64,000 nucleotides of DNA, from NCBI RefSeq assembly GCF_009362735.1, contig NZ_WHNP01000001.1, positions 62,001 to 126,000 of the forward strand. Direction: 5' to 3'. Shown here one piece after another: positions 8,058-17,591 of the stretch. Position 1 is the stretch's first letter. Each line of letters begins with the position of its first letter. This stretch comes from Paraburkholderia franconis (lineage in GTDB: Bacteria; Pseudomonadota; Gammaproteobacteria; Burkholderiales; Burkholderiaceae). The position numbers and the translations under genes were made by a program. The notes below the pieces were generated by a model that was given only the letters and a program-made list of their open reading frames with translations, was not told where the DNA came from and ran no database searches.

Positions 8058-9257
8058 TTAGTCGTCGATCGCATCGTACAGACGACGCTCGAACTCGACG
8101 ACCATGTCGAACGGTTCAACGGAACGTCGCTGGATCAACATCTGGCCGATCATGTTCTCGACGGGATCGGCGAACCAGCTGGTGCCGAATGCGCCTGGCC
8201 ATCCGAACGATCCCGTCGACCGATAGCCGAGCGGCAACTGCTGCGCCGGATCGTCGACGATCGAAAGTCCGAGGCCGAAGCCCTGCCCCGACCACTGCAC
8301 GTGTCCGATCGACGGCATCCGGCGCTGGTCGCGCGCGAGAAAGTTCGTGCGCATCAGATCGACGGAACGATGCGACAGCAGACGCACGTCGCCGACGCGG
8401 CCGCGTCCGAGCAGCAGGCGCGCGAACTGCAGATAGTCTTCCGCCGTCGACACGAGCCCGCCGCCGCCGCTCTGGAAGCGCCGCGGGTTGGCCCAGCGGC
8501 TCGCTTGCGGGCGGTCTTCGACGACGCGCCGGCGCGAGTCGGGATCGATCGCATAAGCGGTGGCAAGACGGGAGAGCTGCGCGTCCGGCACGCAGAACGC
8601 CGTGTCGCGCATGCCGAGCGGCTCGAAGATGCGCGTGCGGAAGAAGTCGCCGAGCGACAGGCCGCTGATCCGGTGGATCAACACGCCGAGCACATCCGTT
8701 GCGATGCCGTAGTGCCAGCGCGAACCGGGATGAAACATTAGAGGCAGCGTCGCGATGCGCGCGAGCCACGCATCCGGCCCGTGGCCCGAATCGAATCCGT
8801 TGAACGCGGAAGCGTACGCATCGGCGAGCGGCCCCGTCGACGTGAAGTGATACGCGAAACCCGCGCGATGCGTGAGCAGATCGAGCACCGTGATCGGCGC
8901 GCGCGCCGGCTCGGTCTGATCGAGCGCGCCGGCGGGATCGCGCAGCACGCGCGGCGCGGACAGTTCCGGCAGCCACTGCGCGACGGGCGCATCGAGCGTA
9001 AGGCGGTCTTCTTCGACGAGCATCATGATCGCGGCGCTCGTCACCGGCTTGGTCATCGACGCGATGCGAAACAGCGTGTCGCGCTGCATCGGCAGACGCC
9101 CGGCTTCGTCGCGCCAGCCGCGCGCGTCGAAGAGGCCGGTCTCGTCGTTTCGCCACGCGAGCGTGACGACGCCCACCACTTCGCCGCGATCGACATAACC
9201 CTGCATCGTATCGGTCAACCGGGCAAGACGCGCGGCCGAGAATCCTGCTCTGTGCAT
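8058..9257 (-). CDS. SxxK serine hydrolase (class C beta-lactamase/EstB-like)
   Basis: 399 residues from ATG 9255-9257; the frame can be extended to 9377 with unlikely sequence. The nucleophile motif is S67-M-T-K70 and the second catalytic motif is HYGIATDVLG with Y183, the Tyr form seen in EstB-type esterases rather than the YxN of true AmpC enzymes. A GGGGLVSTAEDYLQFARLLL segment is also typical of the family. No signal peptide is visible, so a cytoplasmic esterase or D-aminopeptidase-like hydrolase is more likely than a periplasmic beta-lactamase. The gene lies 64 bp downstream of the 67-residue protein at 9322. The substrate is unknown. Confidence 0.88.
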   Translation of the reverse strand: MHRAGFSAARLARLTDTMQGYVDRGEVVGVVTLAWRNDETGLFDARGWRDEAGRLPMQRDTLFRIASMTKPVTSAAIMMLVEEDRLTLDAPVAQWLPELSAPRVLRDPAGALDQTEPARAPITVLDLLTHRAGFAYHFTSTGPLADAYASAFNGFDSGHGPDAWLARIATLPLMFHPGSRWHYGIATDVLGVLIHRISGLSLGDFFRTRIFEPLGMRDTAFCVPDAQLSRLATAYAIDPDSRRRVVEDRPQASRWANPRRFQSGGGGLVSTAEDYLQFARLLLGRGRVGDVRLLSHRSVDLMRTNFLARDQRRMPSIGHVQWSGQGFGLGLSIVDDPAQQLPLGYRSTGSFGWPGAFGTSWFADPVENMIGQMLIQRRSVEPFDMVVEFERRLYDAIDD

Positions 9258-9321
9258 CGACGGTCCTCGTGGACAATTGGCGAGGCGCGCATCGCGCGAT
9301 AACGCAGATCGCGCGGCGCGC

Positions 9322-9525
9322 TCATCGCTTGTAACGAACTTCGAGTGCGTGCAGTGCGTCGCTGAGCTTTTGAACACGTCTGACCTGCGACGGCACCAGC
9401 GCCGTCAGCGACACCGAATCGATCCGGCCGCGCCAGTATGACAGCGGAATGCCGTCGGCAGCCGAAATGCGCGATATCACGTGTTCGAGGTGCTCGATAT
9501 CCTTTTCGATCTGTTCGTGATTCAT
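9322..9525 (-). CDS. Small conserved-type hypothetical protein
   Basis: 67 residues starting MNHEQIEKDIEHLEHVIS, from ATG 9523-9525 with GGGGAAGG just upstream. The N-terminal ~20 residues are an acidic amphipathic helix with heptad-like spacing, followed by a YWRGRID turn and a basic C-terminal helix (VRRVQKLSDALHALEVRYKR). No domain was recognised. It precedes the serine hydrolase by 64 bp and may be co-transcribed with it. Confidence 0.6.
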   Translation of the reverse strand: MNHEQIEKDIEHLEHVISRISAADGIPLSYWRGRIDSVSLTALVPSQVRRVQKLSDALHALEVRYKR

Positions 9526-9877
9526 TGCCTTCCCCGTGGTCCCTCGCAAGGCGTTATTGGACAGCACGAAATATGCCGTGGAAATCTCGTGCGACCTGGT
9601 CTCTATGTCGTTGTGCTGCTGCACGCTTTCCGGAAATCGGATGAGCCGCGTGTCTGGTGTCCAGCGCCGCGGAACTTCGTTGCGTTCTTTACCAGGCAAT
9701 CTATACGAGGAGATCGTTGCGTTCAGTTGGGCGCCGCACGGAAATGCCTCGCGCGGCGTGCGAGTGCAACGTTTCGGGGAGGTGTGCTACGAGGAGATGA
9801 CAGGCTGCGCGCGCAGCCCGGCGTCGCGGATGAAACCGGCTACGGTTCGGGAAAAGCGGACAAGAAAAACGCGCCGC
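9526..9877. other. Intergenic region
   Basis: 352 bp between two minus-strand genes. Open frames on the plus strand here are not supported by ribosome sites or recognisable sequence. It presumably contains the promoter of the 67-residue gene. I see no clear -35/-10 pair, terminator or repeat. Confidence 0.4.
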
Positions 9878-10156
9878 TCACTTCCCGCGGCATGCGTACA
9901 ACAGGCTGCGTACACCGTTGTTGGTCGTCGTGCGCATCGCATCGAACGCGCCGCCGCACATCGCCTGCGCCTGCTGCTCGCAGTTGTCGGAGCCGGCGGG
10001 GCACTGAACGAGCGTAGTCGGCCGGCCGTCCGGCGAGAAGAGCGGCGGCGCGCTGCTGCACGCGGCTAGCGCGCCGGTCATCGCCAGCGCGGCGGCAAAC
10101 GACGCGCCGCGGACCCAATGCGCCGGGCGCGCCGCGGATGTTTGACTGCGTTTCAT
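9878..10156 (-). CDS. Small putative lipoprotein
   Basis: 92 residues. A basic N-terminus and hydrophobic stretch lead to a lipobox, ALAAC, with the acylated cysteine at about residue 33. The mature ~60 residues contain four more cysteines (CPAGSDNCEQQAQAMC ... YAC), suggesting disulfides in the periplasm. No named domain was recognised. It follows the gene at 10230 on the same strand with a 73-bp gap. Confidence 0.72.
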   Translation of the reverse strand: MKRSQTSAARPAHWVRGASFAAALAMTGALAACSSAPPLFSPDGRPTTLVQCPAGSDNCEQQAQAMCGGAFDAMRTTTNNGVRSLLYACRGK

Positions 10157-10229
10157 GGAAGACCCCGTTGGCTACTTGTTTTTCGACGAACGCGATTGTG
10201 CCACGGCCGCCCTGCGTTGCGTCATCCGG

Positions 10230-10808
10230 CTATTGCGGCTGCGCGTCGGGCTGTCTGTCGGGCTGTGCAAGCGTCTTGTAGGGCATCGCCCCATGCGTGC
10301 CCGTCGCGATACGCACGAAAACCTGTTCGACATCGGGGATCGCCTCCAGTTGCTGTTGCAACGCATGCCTGTCGAACGATGCGGGCGCGCATCCTTCCGC
10401 ATAGACAAAGCGGCGCTGCACCGTGATCCACAGGCTCGTGCCGTCGAACGCATGCGGATTCGTAAAGCGCGCGTGAATGGCGTCGGCGATTTCCGGGTCG
10501 TACATGTAGGAGTTCGGCTTCGTGCACTTGTGCGCGAGCCAGCAGGTCGTGCCGCGTTCCGCGCGATAGTGCGCGTCGTCCTCCATTTGCGCGCGCGTCA
10601 TCATCGGGCCAAGCGGCACGGGGCAATCGGCGATTGCATGCGAGAGCGCGAAGAACGGATCGTTGTACCAGTTGCGCCGTTCCGTCGATGCAGCAGCCGA
10701 AGCCCCCGAAGCAGCCATCGGCGCCTGTTGCGCATACAGCACGTCAAAAACCGCGCTCGCGATGAACAGCATGATGCCCGCACTGATGCCTGCGCCCCGG
10801 CGTGTCAT
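10230..10808 (-). CDS. Exported hypothetical protein with a possible BON-like C-terminus
   Basis: 192 residues from ATG 10806-10808 with AAGGAGA upstream; the frame continues to 11240 but only as antisense of the regulator gene. An N-terminal hydrophobic segment (ISAGIMLFIASAVFDVLYA) is a signal peptide or anchor. The middle holds CPVPLGPMMTRAQMEDDAHYRAERGT. Residues ~115-175 (IADAIHARFTN ... LEAIPDVEQVFVRI) resemble the alternating pattern of BON domains, which bind membranes or periplasmic surfaces; this is a weak structural guess. It lies directly downstream of the sigma54 regulator (71-bp gap). Confidence 0.6.
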   Translation of the reverse strand: MTRRGAGISAGIMLFIASAVFDVLYAQQAPMAASGASAAASTERRNWYNDPFFALSHAIADCPVPLGPMMTRAQMEDDAHYRAERGTTCWLAHKCTKPNSYMYDPEIADAIHARFTNPHAFDGTSLWITVQRRFVYAEGCAPASFDRHALQQQLEAIPDVEQVFVRIATGTHGAMPYKTLAQPDRQPDAQPQ

Positions 10809-10879
10809 GGCAGCGTCTCCTTGCGTTGTGCTTTTCGTCGAATGACGATCGTACTGCGCAGCGCCGCTCGCGGCGAGCC

Positions 10880-12349
<1,470 letters not shown>

Positions 12350-12384
12350 GTTGACGCTGTCTCCGTGTAGTCTTTTTTGTAATT

Positions 12385-12400
12385 GTCTCAATTTGTGGAC
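12385..12400. promoter_or_regulatory. Degenerate TCTC-N6-GAGA-type activator site
   Basis: GTCTC-N6-TGGAC. The left arm is identical to the site at 12484 and the right arm matches it at 3 of 5 positions. Its centre is about 21 bp (two helical turns) from the next site at 12406. Probably a weak member of a cluster for the adjacent enhancer-binding protein; inference. Confidence 0.35.
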
Positions 12401-12405
12401 GGATT

Positions 12406-12421
12406 ATCTCACGATCGAGAC
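12406..12421. promoter_or_regulatory. Inverted repeat ATCTC-N6-GAGAC, candidate upstream activator site
   Basis: The arms TCTC/GAGA are perfect, with the same 6-bp spacer as the site at 12484-12499. It lies about 190 bp upstream of the -24 element of the GntP permease promoter, the usual range for enhancer sites bound by sigma54 activators. Confidence 0.5.
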
Positions 12422-12482
12422 CTGCAAGAACCCCACTGAATAGGTTATGCTTCGCCGCATCGAATCCGACGGACAGAAATCT

Positions 12483-12500
12483 CGTCTCGCTTTTGAGACG
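12483..12500. promoter_or_regulatory. Inverted repeat CGTCTC-N6-GAGACG, candidate upstream activator site
   Basis: A perfect 6-bp inverted repeat with a 6-bp spacer, about 105 bp upstream of the -24 element. It is the best of three similarly spaced sites in the divergent region between the sigma54 activator and the permease it likely controls. Confidence 0.55.
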
Positions 12501-12595
12501 CTTCTGTACACTCGTTCGAACTGCCACGTTGAAAATGCAGCCGGTGGTGCGCCTGTTAATAGCCCGTCATGCCGTCGAGCCGCGTCTGACGGGCA

Positions 12596-12611
12596 TGGCA
12601 CGGAACCTGCA
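12596..12611 (+). promoter_or_regulatory. Sigma54 (-24/-12) promoter of the GntP permease gene
   Basis: TGGCACGGAACCTGCA differs from the TGGCAC-N5-TTGCA consensus at one position. GG (12597-12598) and GC (12609-12610) are separated by exactly 10 bp. Transcription would start near 12622, giving a leader of about 60 nt. The divergent neighbour encodes a sigma54 activator. Confidence 0.8.
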
Positions 12612-12683
12612 TCAGCGGGCGCCGGCCCGTCGCGCCGAACTTCGCGCGCGTCCACGTAGAACAACCAAGCTTTGGAGACTCAA

Positions 12684-14087
12684 TTGGCTTTTGTCATCGT
12701 CCTCGCCGCCCTGGCGTTCCTGATGTTGGCCGCGTATCGCGGCTACAGCGTGATTCTCGTCGCGCCCATCGCCGCGCTCGGCGCAGTGCTGTTCGTCGAT
12801 CCCGCTGCCGTCGCGCCCGTGTTCACGGGCATCTTCATGGAGAAGATGGTCGTCTTCGTGAAGCTGTACTTCCCCGTGTTCCTGCTCGGCGCCGTGTTCG
12901 GCAAGGTGATCGAACTGTCGGGCTTCGCCGCGTCGATCGTGCATTCGGCGATCCGCTATATCGGCCGCTCGCGCGCGAACGCGGTGATCGTTGCGGTCTG
13001 CGCGCTGCTGACTTACGGCGGCGTGTCGCTCTTCGTCGTCGTGTTCGCGGTGTATCCGTTCGCGGCCGAGCTGTATCGCCAGAGCAATATTCCGAAGCGC
13101 CTGATGCCGGGCGCGATCGCGCTGGGCGCGTTCTCGTTCACGATGGATTCGCTGCCGGGCACGCCGCAGATCCAGAACATCATTCCGTCGACGTTCTTCA
13201 AGACGACCGCGTGGGCCGCGCCCGTACTCGGCATCGCCGGGTCGCTGTTCATCATCGTCGTCGGCCTGACGTTCCTCGAATGGCGCCGCCGCTCGGCGAT
13301 GGCGAAGGGCGAAGGCTACGGCACGTCGCTCGTCAACGAACCGGAGCGCGTCGAAACCGAAAGGCTGCCGAATCCGCTGCTGGCGATTGCGCCGCTGATT
13401 CTCGTCGGCGTCGCGAACTTCATGCTCACGCGCATGATTCCCGACTGGTACGGCGCGAGCTACACCGTTGCGCCCGACGTGCTGCCGGGCAACCACGGCA
13501 CGGCCGTGACGGCGACGATCAAGACGGTCGTCGCGATCTGGTCGGTGGAAGGCGCGCTGCTGCTCGGCATTCTGCTCGTCGTCATCACCGCGTTTGGCCG
13601 CGTGCAGGAGCGTTTCGCATCGGGCACGAAAGCGGCTGTCGGCGGCGCGTTGCTGGCTTCGCTGAACACCGCATCGGAGTACGGTTTCGGCGGCGTGATC
13701 GCGGCGCTGCCCGGCTTCCTCGTCGTCAGCGATGCGCTCAAGAGCATTCCGAATCCGCTGGTGAATGCGGCGGTGTCGGTGAGCTCGCTGGCGGGTATCA
13801 CGGGATCGGCGTCGGGCGGCATGAGCATCGCGCTCGCGGCGATGTCGGATCTGTTCATCAAGGGCGCGGAGGCCGCGCATATTCCGATGGAAGTGCTGCA
13901 TCGCGTAGTCGCGATGGCGAGCGGCGGCATGGACACGCTGCCGCACAACGGCGCCGTGATCACGCTGCTGGCCGTCACGGGGCTCACGCATCGCGAGTCG
14001 TACCGCGATATCTTCGCCGTCACGGTGATCAAGACGCTCGCTGTGTTCTTCGTGATCGCGCTTTACTACGCGACGGGGCTGGTCTAA
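12684..14087 (+). CDS. GntP-family permease
   Basis: 467 residues from a TTG start at 12684, chosen because GGAGAC lies 7 nt upstream; a further in-frame TTG at 12672 overlaps that ribosome site. About 12-14 membrane segments span the protein. Family features include SFTMDSLPGTPQIQN, ASLNTASEYGFGGVI, TGSASGGMSIAL and ASGGMDTLPHNGAVI. GntP carriers import gluconate, related sugar acids or D-beta-hydroxybutyrate with protons; this cytoplasmic-membrane protein resembles the hydroxybutyrate-type branch in my reading, but that is a guess. The sigma54 promoter and the adjacent activator imply substrate-induced expression. A CoA-transferase of the ketoacid type is encoded close by (14983-17004). Confidence 0.85.
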   Translation: MAFVIVLAALAFLMLAAYRGYSVILVAPIAALGAVLFVDPAAVAPVFTGIFMEKMVVFVKLYFPVFLLGAVFGKVIELSGFAASIVHSAIRYIGRSRANAVIVAVCALLTYGGVSLFVVVFAVYPFAAELYRQSNIPKRLMPGAIALGAFSFTMDSLPGTPQIQNIIPSTFFKTTAWAAPVLGIAGSLFIIVVGLTFLEWRRRSAMAKGEGYGTSLVNEPERVETERLPNPLLAIAPLILVGVANFMLTRMIPDWYGASYTVAPDVLPGNHGTAVTATIKTVVAIWSVEGALLLGILLVVITAFGRVQERFASGTKAAVGGALLASLNTASEYGFGGVIAALPGFLVVSDALKSIPNPLVNAAVSVSSLAGITGSASGGMSIALAAMSDLFIKGAEAAHIPMEVLHRVVAMASGGMDTLPHNGAVITLLAVTGLTHRESYRDIFAVTVIKTLAVFFVIALYYATGLV

Positions 14088-14139
14088 GGATTGACGACGT
14101 CAGGGCGCGTGGCTCGTGCGCCCTTCCTGTTGTGATCGA

Positions 14140-14168
14140 GGCGACCCATTGGGTCGCCTTTGTTTTTT
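14140..14168 (+). terminator. Terminator of the GntP permease gene
   Basis: An 8-bp perfect stem, GGCGACCC/GGGTCGCC, with an ATT loop, followed by TTTGTTTTTT. It lies about 50 nt past the permease stop codon. Confidence 0.92.
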
Positions 14169-14296
14169 GCGGTCAATAGAGGCTTTGCGTTCAGCGCCGC
14201 GAACAATCAGCCGCTTCCGGGGCGCTGCCGCACGCGGCGCGTCCTCGCATTCGTCACACAGCCGCACATTCGCGCAAGACTTAGAACCCACCGCCG

Positions 14297-14536
14297 CTAA
14301 TGGCGCATCGACTCCGGCAACGACAACAACAACGCGGTCACGTCCATGTCTTCGTCGAGCTCGGGCCAGAAAAGCTGCTGCTTGTCGAGCGAAATGGCGA
14401 AGTGCTCACGCTCCGTGTCGGTGGCCGCGGCGAGTGTCGGAAACCAGTTGAGGGGAAATTCGACGGCACGGCCGTCGGCCAGGTCGAGAAACAGGTGTGC
14501 ACTGTCGAAATGCACATCGATGGCATCAGCGCGCAT
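14297..14536 (-). CDS. DUF2442-like small protein
   Basis: 79 residues from ATG 14534-14536 with GGAG 6 nt upstream; an upstream in-frame start would add 5 residues. The sequence MRADAIDVHFDSAHLFLDLADGRAVEFPLNWFP has the strand-rich pattern and the L-x-DGR-x-V-x-x-PL-x-WFP core of DUF2442 proteins, small domains often linked to toxin-antitoxin or phage-related genes. No toxin gene is adjacent: its neighbours are the permease and another small gene. The function is unknown. Confidence 0.7.
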   Translation of the reverse strand: MRADAIDVHFDSAHLFLDLADGRAVEFPLNWFPTLAAATDTEREHFAISLDKQQLFWPELDEDMDVTALLLSLPESMRH

Positions 14537-14637
14537 GATCGTCTCCGGCAAGATCCAATCAAACGATAGTCGGGCGATGCGCGCGCTTCAAGCGCATTGC
14601 GCGGGGCCCGAACAGAATTTCGCGAGCGCCCGCGCGC

Positions 14638-14892
14638 TCACATTTCGGGCCGCGCGAGATCGCCTTCGACGATATGCTCGCCGTACACCTGAGCCGCCGC
14701 GAGCGCTTCGTCTTTGGTTGGAAAAGGGCCGAGGTCGGGTGCGCCGTCGAAGGGAAACAGCAGGCGTCCGTCCGTCTTGCGCACGACGCGCAGCACGCCG
14801 AAAAAGCGCCGGTAGCCAGCAAGCTTCGAGCCCGCGCTGACTTCGAAATCGCTCTCGTTCTTGCCGGGGACACTGGGAATGAAACCGCTCAT
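14638..14892 (-). CDS. Small conserved-type hypothetical protein
   Basis: 84 residues, start MSGFIPSVPGKNESDFEVSA. The central part FFGVLRVVRKTDGRLLFPFDGAP looks like a compact beta-sheet domain. The rest (TKDEALAAAQVYGEHIVEGDLA) is an amphipathic helix. I recall similar short proteins being common in Burkholderia but know no function for them. It lies 101 bp upstream of the DUF2442-like gene on the same strand. Confidence 0.65.
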   Translation of the reverse strand: MSGFIPSVPGKNESDFEVSAGSKLAGYRRFFGVLRVVRKTDGRLLFPFDGAPDLGPFPTKDEALAAAQVYGEHIVEGDLARPEM

Positions 14893-14982
14893 GATGACTT
14901 CTTGAATGCGTGAACTGTCGTGCAGAAAGCGCTATTTTCGCACGCTCATCATGAGCGAATCATGTCGGCACCGCACGCGCGT

Positions 14983-17004
14983 TTATCGATGAGTCGGCGC
15001 GTCGCCCGGACGTTCGTTGATATACGGCGCGACGTTGCGCTCCTCTAGCGCGTCGCCGAGCTTCATGCGCAGGAAGCTGCTCGTCGTGTAGCGCGTCACG
15101 CCCGAATAGAACGTGTTGACGAGCTTCGTCACCATCACCGAATAGCTGCCGATCAGCTCGGGATTGATCGAAAAGTTGTCGTAGTTGATGATCGCCTGCG
15201 GCTTGATCCGCACGCCCGACAGGCGCGATTCGACCTGCTGCCGGATAGCGTCGACCTGCTCCGCCGACGTCACCTGCAAGCCCTCGAAGTTCACGAAGAA
15301 CATATTCTTCTCGGCGTCGTAATTGAAGCGCTCTTCGAGCGGCAGGCACAAGAGCATCGTGCGCAGGCCCATCGGCCCGGCGCGAAAGATGCGCTCGTCC
15401 ATCTGACGCGGCGGCCGCTCGATGATCGGCGTAAATCCCATCTGCGCAACGATGTCGTTCTGCACGTCGATGCCGGGCGCGACTTCCGTCAGTTCGAGTC
15501 CGCGCGGCGTCAGCGCGAACACGCAGCGTTCGGTGATGTACAGCACCGGCTGCCCGCGCTTTGCCGCATATTCGCCGCTGAACGTGCGGTGTTCGACTTC
15601 GTCGACGAACTTCTGGCACGTGCCCTCGCGATTGATCCGCAGGCGTCCGTCTGCGATCGTCACATCGAGATTTCCCGCGTTGAACGTGCCGACGAACACG
15701 ACGCGCTTCGCGCTCTGGCTGATGTTAATGAAGCCGCCCGCGCCCGCGAGCTTCGGCCCGAACTTGCTGACGTTCAGATTGCCCTGGCGATCGGCCTGCG
15801 CAAGCCCGAGAAAGGCGACGTCGAGACCGCCGCCGTCATAGAAGTCGAACTGATACGGCTGATCGATGATCGCCTGCGTATTCGTCGCCGCGCCGAAATT
15901 CAGCCCGCCCGCCGGAATGCCGCCGATCACGCCGGGCTCCGTCGTCATCGTGAAGAGGTCGATCACGCCCTCCTCGTTTGCGACGTTCGCAATGCCCTCC
16001 GGCATGCCGATGCCCAGATTCACGACGCTGTTCGCCATCAGTTCCATCGCGGCGCGGCGCGCGATGACCTTGCGCTCGGTGAGCTCCATCGCGGGCACCG
16101 AATTCGCGGGCACGCGCAGCTCGCTCGCGAACGCGGGCGAGTACGGTTCGGCAAACGTCTGCCAGTGATGCTCGGGCCGCGCGACCACGACGCAATCGAC
16201 CATGATGCCCGGTATCTTCACCTGGCGTGGATTGAGCGTGTTCGTATCGGCGAGCCGCTCGACCTGCACGATCACGATGCCGCCCGAATTGCGCGCCGCC
16301 ATCGCAATCGCGAGCGCTTCGAGCGTGAGCGCCTCGCGCTCCATCGTGACGTTGCCGCTCGCGTCGGCCGTGGTGCCGCGAATGATCGCGACGTCGATCG
16401 GGAAGGTCTTGTAGAACAGATGCTCGTCGCCGCCGATATGGATCAGTTCGACGAGGTCTTCCGTCGTTCGCGTGTTCAGCTTGCCGCCGCCATGACGCGG
16501 ATCGACGAACGTGCCGAGGCCGATCGTCGACAGATGCCCGGGCTTGCCCGCGGCGATATCGCGGAACAGATGCGAAATGACGCCTTGCGGCAGGTTGTAC
16601 GCCTCGATGTGCCCGTCGATCGCAAGCTGCTGCAGCTTCGGCACCAGTCCCCAATGCCCGCCGATCACACGGCGCACGAGCCCTTCGTGCGCGAGATGAT
16701 TCAGCCCTTTCGCCTTGCCGTCGCCCTGGCCCGCCGCGTACACGAGCGTCAGGTCGAGATGCGCGTTCGACGCGTCCGGCGTGCCCAATGCGCCCGGTCC
16801 GCCCGATGTCGCCGCGTTCGCATCGAAGAAGCGTTCTTCGAGCGCGATCGCCACTTCCTCGGCAAAGCCGACGCCGACGAAACCACCCGTCGCGACGGTG
16901 TCGCCGCGCCGGATCAGTTCGACGGCGGCGCGTGCGCTGACCACCTTGTTGCGCGCGACGTTGCGCTCGGTGACGGGGAACGGGTACTGGAATACGGCGC
17001 GCAT
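14983..17004 (-). CDS. Acetate/3-ketoacid (acyl-CoA) CoA-transferase, fused two-half form with C-terminal extension
   Basis: 673 residues with AAGGAGA before the start. The first half (~1-290) holds the alpha-type CoA-transferase domain ([14 protein letters not shown]). The second (~300-530) holds the beta-type domain with the catalytic glutamate in [14 protein letters not shown], as in YdiF-type acetate/propionate CoA-transferases (~530 residues). The remaining ~130 residues (from about [13 protein letters not shown]) exceed that family's usual length and look like a separate mixed alpha/beta domain. It would move CoA between acetyl/succinyl-CoA and short acids or ketoacids, fitting hydroxybutyrate or acetoacetate use with the nearby GntP carrier. 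It is monocistronic here. Confidence 0.88.
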   Translation of the reverse strand: MRAVFQYPFPVTERNVARNKVVSARAAVELIRRGDTVATGGFVGVGFAEEVAIALEERFFDANAATSGGPGALGTPDASNAHLDLTLVYAAGQGDGKAKGLNHLAHEGLVRRVIGGHWGLVPKLQQLAIDGHIEAYNLPQGVISHLFRDIAAGKPGHLSTIGLGTFVDPRHGGGKLNTRTTEDLVELIHIGGDEHLFYKTFPIDVAIIRGTTADASGNVTMEREALTLEALAIAMAARNSGGIVIVQVERLADTNTLNPRQVKIPGIMVDCVVVARPEHHWQTFAEPYSPAFASELRVPANSVPAMELTERKVIARRAAMELMANSVVNLGIGMPEGIANVANEEGVIDLFTMTTEPGVIGGIPAGGLNFGAATNTQAIIDQPYQFDFYDGGGLDVAFLGLAQADRQGNLNVSKFGPKLAGAGGFINISQSAKRVVFVGTFNAGNLDVTIADGRLRINREGTCQKFVDEVEHRTFSGEYAAKRGQPVLYITERCVFALTPRGLELTEVAPGIDVQNDIVAQMGFTPIIERPPRQMDERIFRAGPMGLRTMLLCLPLEERFNYDAEKNMFFVNFEGLQVTSAEQVDAIRQQVESRLSGVRIKPQAIINYDNFSINPELIGSYSVMVTKLVNTFYSGVTRYTTSSFLRMKLGDALEERNVAPYINERPGDAPTHR

Positions 17005-17285
17005 GGGGTCTCCTTGCTGGGTCTTCTTCCGTACGACGCCGTTGCGGCCGCAGAAATGCGGGTGTTGCGCAGTTGCGGCGATCGCGGCGCAACCGCCCGC
17101 CGTCGCGGCTTTTGCGGTGCCTGAACACGCAATTTAGCAAGCCGGCGCGGGATCGTCAGCATATATCGCCGCCGACAGCGCGACCGTTCAGCAGCACGCA
17201 GTCATGCACAAACGATTCGTTTCACAGCGGATTTTTTGACGCGAGTACGAAAAGATTAGGTAAGCAAACGTTCTTCATCACGCTT

Positions 17286-17301
17286 CGTTGCATGTGCAAC
17301 G
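17286..17301. promoter_or_regulatory. Palindrome CGTTGCA-TG-TGCAACG
   Basis: Perfect 7-bp arms with a 2-bp centre. A closely related palindrome, GTGTTGC-ATA-GCAACAC, stands upstream of the porin gene (21161-21177), so the pair may be sites for one regulator. Inference. Confidence 0.4.
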
Positions 17302-17470
17302 ACAGACGATGTTATGGTTTGACCCTGTAAAAACAGGCACAATTCGACAGGCTAAACAAAAACCCCGGCGCGCCGTAAACAATTAAATCAGCGCCGCCTC
17401 GCACGCCCAGCAATAATTACCGCCAAAGTGGCCGGCTCCATGACAGGCATTTCCTTTCCCGAATCGATCT

Positions 17471-17522
17471 ATGCAGCATCCGCCGCGCGCGGCTTCGCTC
17501 ACGCGCGCGGCGCATGCTGCAT
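17471..17522 (+). promoter_or_regulatory. Long GC-rich hairpin in the leader of the GGDEF-EAL gene
   Basis: ATGCAGCAT (17471-17479) and GCCGCGCGCG (17482-17491) pair with CGCGCGCGGC (17502-17511) and ATGCTGCAT (17514-17522). There is one 2x2 internal mismatch and a 10-nt loop. ATCGAT and CGAT flank it, and it ends about 70 nt before the start codon. No T-tract follows, so it is not an ordinary terminator. It does not match a c-di-GMP riboswitch pattern that I know. Confidence 0.55.
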
Positions 17523-17591
17523 CGATTGGCGCGCCGCGCGGGCGGCGATCCCGCGCGATGTTTCGCGTGCTCTCCTGAAGGCAAGTCCGCA

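Larger units (their letters stand above)
17005..17591. other. Divergent control region of the CoA-transferase and PAS-GGDEF-EAL genes
   Basis: 587 bp without a supported gene. Visible elements are a 16-bp near-palindrome CGTTGCATGTGCAACG (17286-17301), a small hairpin CCTGT-AAAA-ACAGG (17324-17337), an AT-richer stretch around 17200-17390, and a large inverted repeat at 17471-17522 shortly before the GGDEF-EAL gene. Promoters of both genes must lie here but I could not fix them. Confidence 0.5.

Noticed and set aside
8058..9257. Antibiotic-resistance beta-lactamase
   Set aside because: It has SxxK but a YGI-type second motif and no signal peptide, fitting EstB-like esterases better than secreted AmpC.
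14297..14892. The DUF2442-like gene and its small neighbour as a toxin-antitoxin pair
   Set aside because: They are 101 bp apart, not overlapping, and the second has no toxin-like features.
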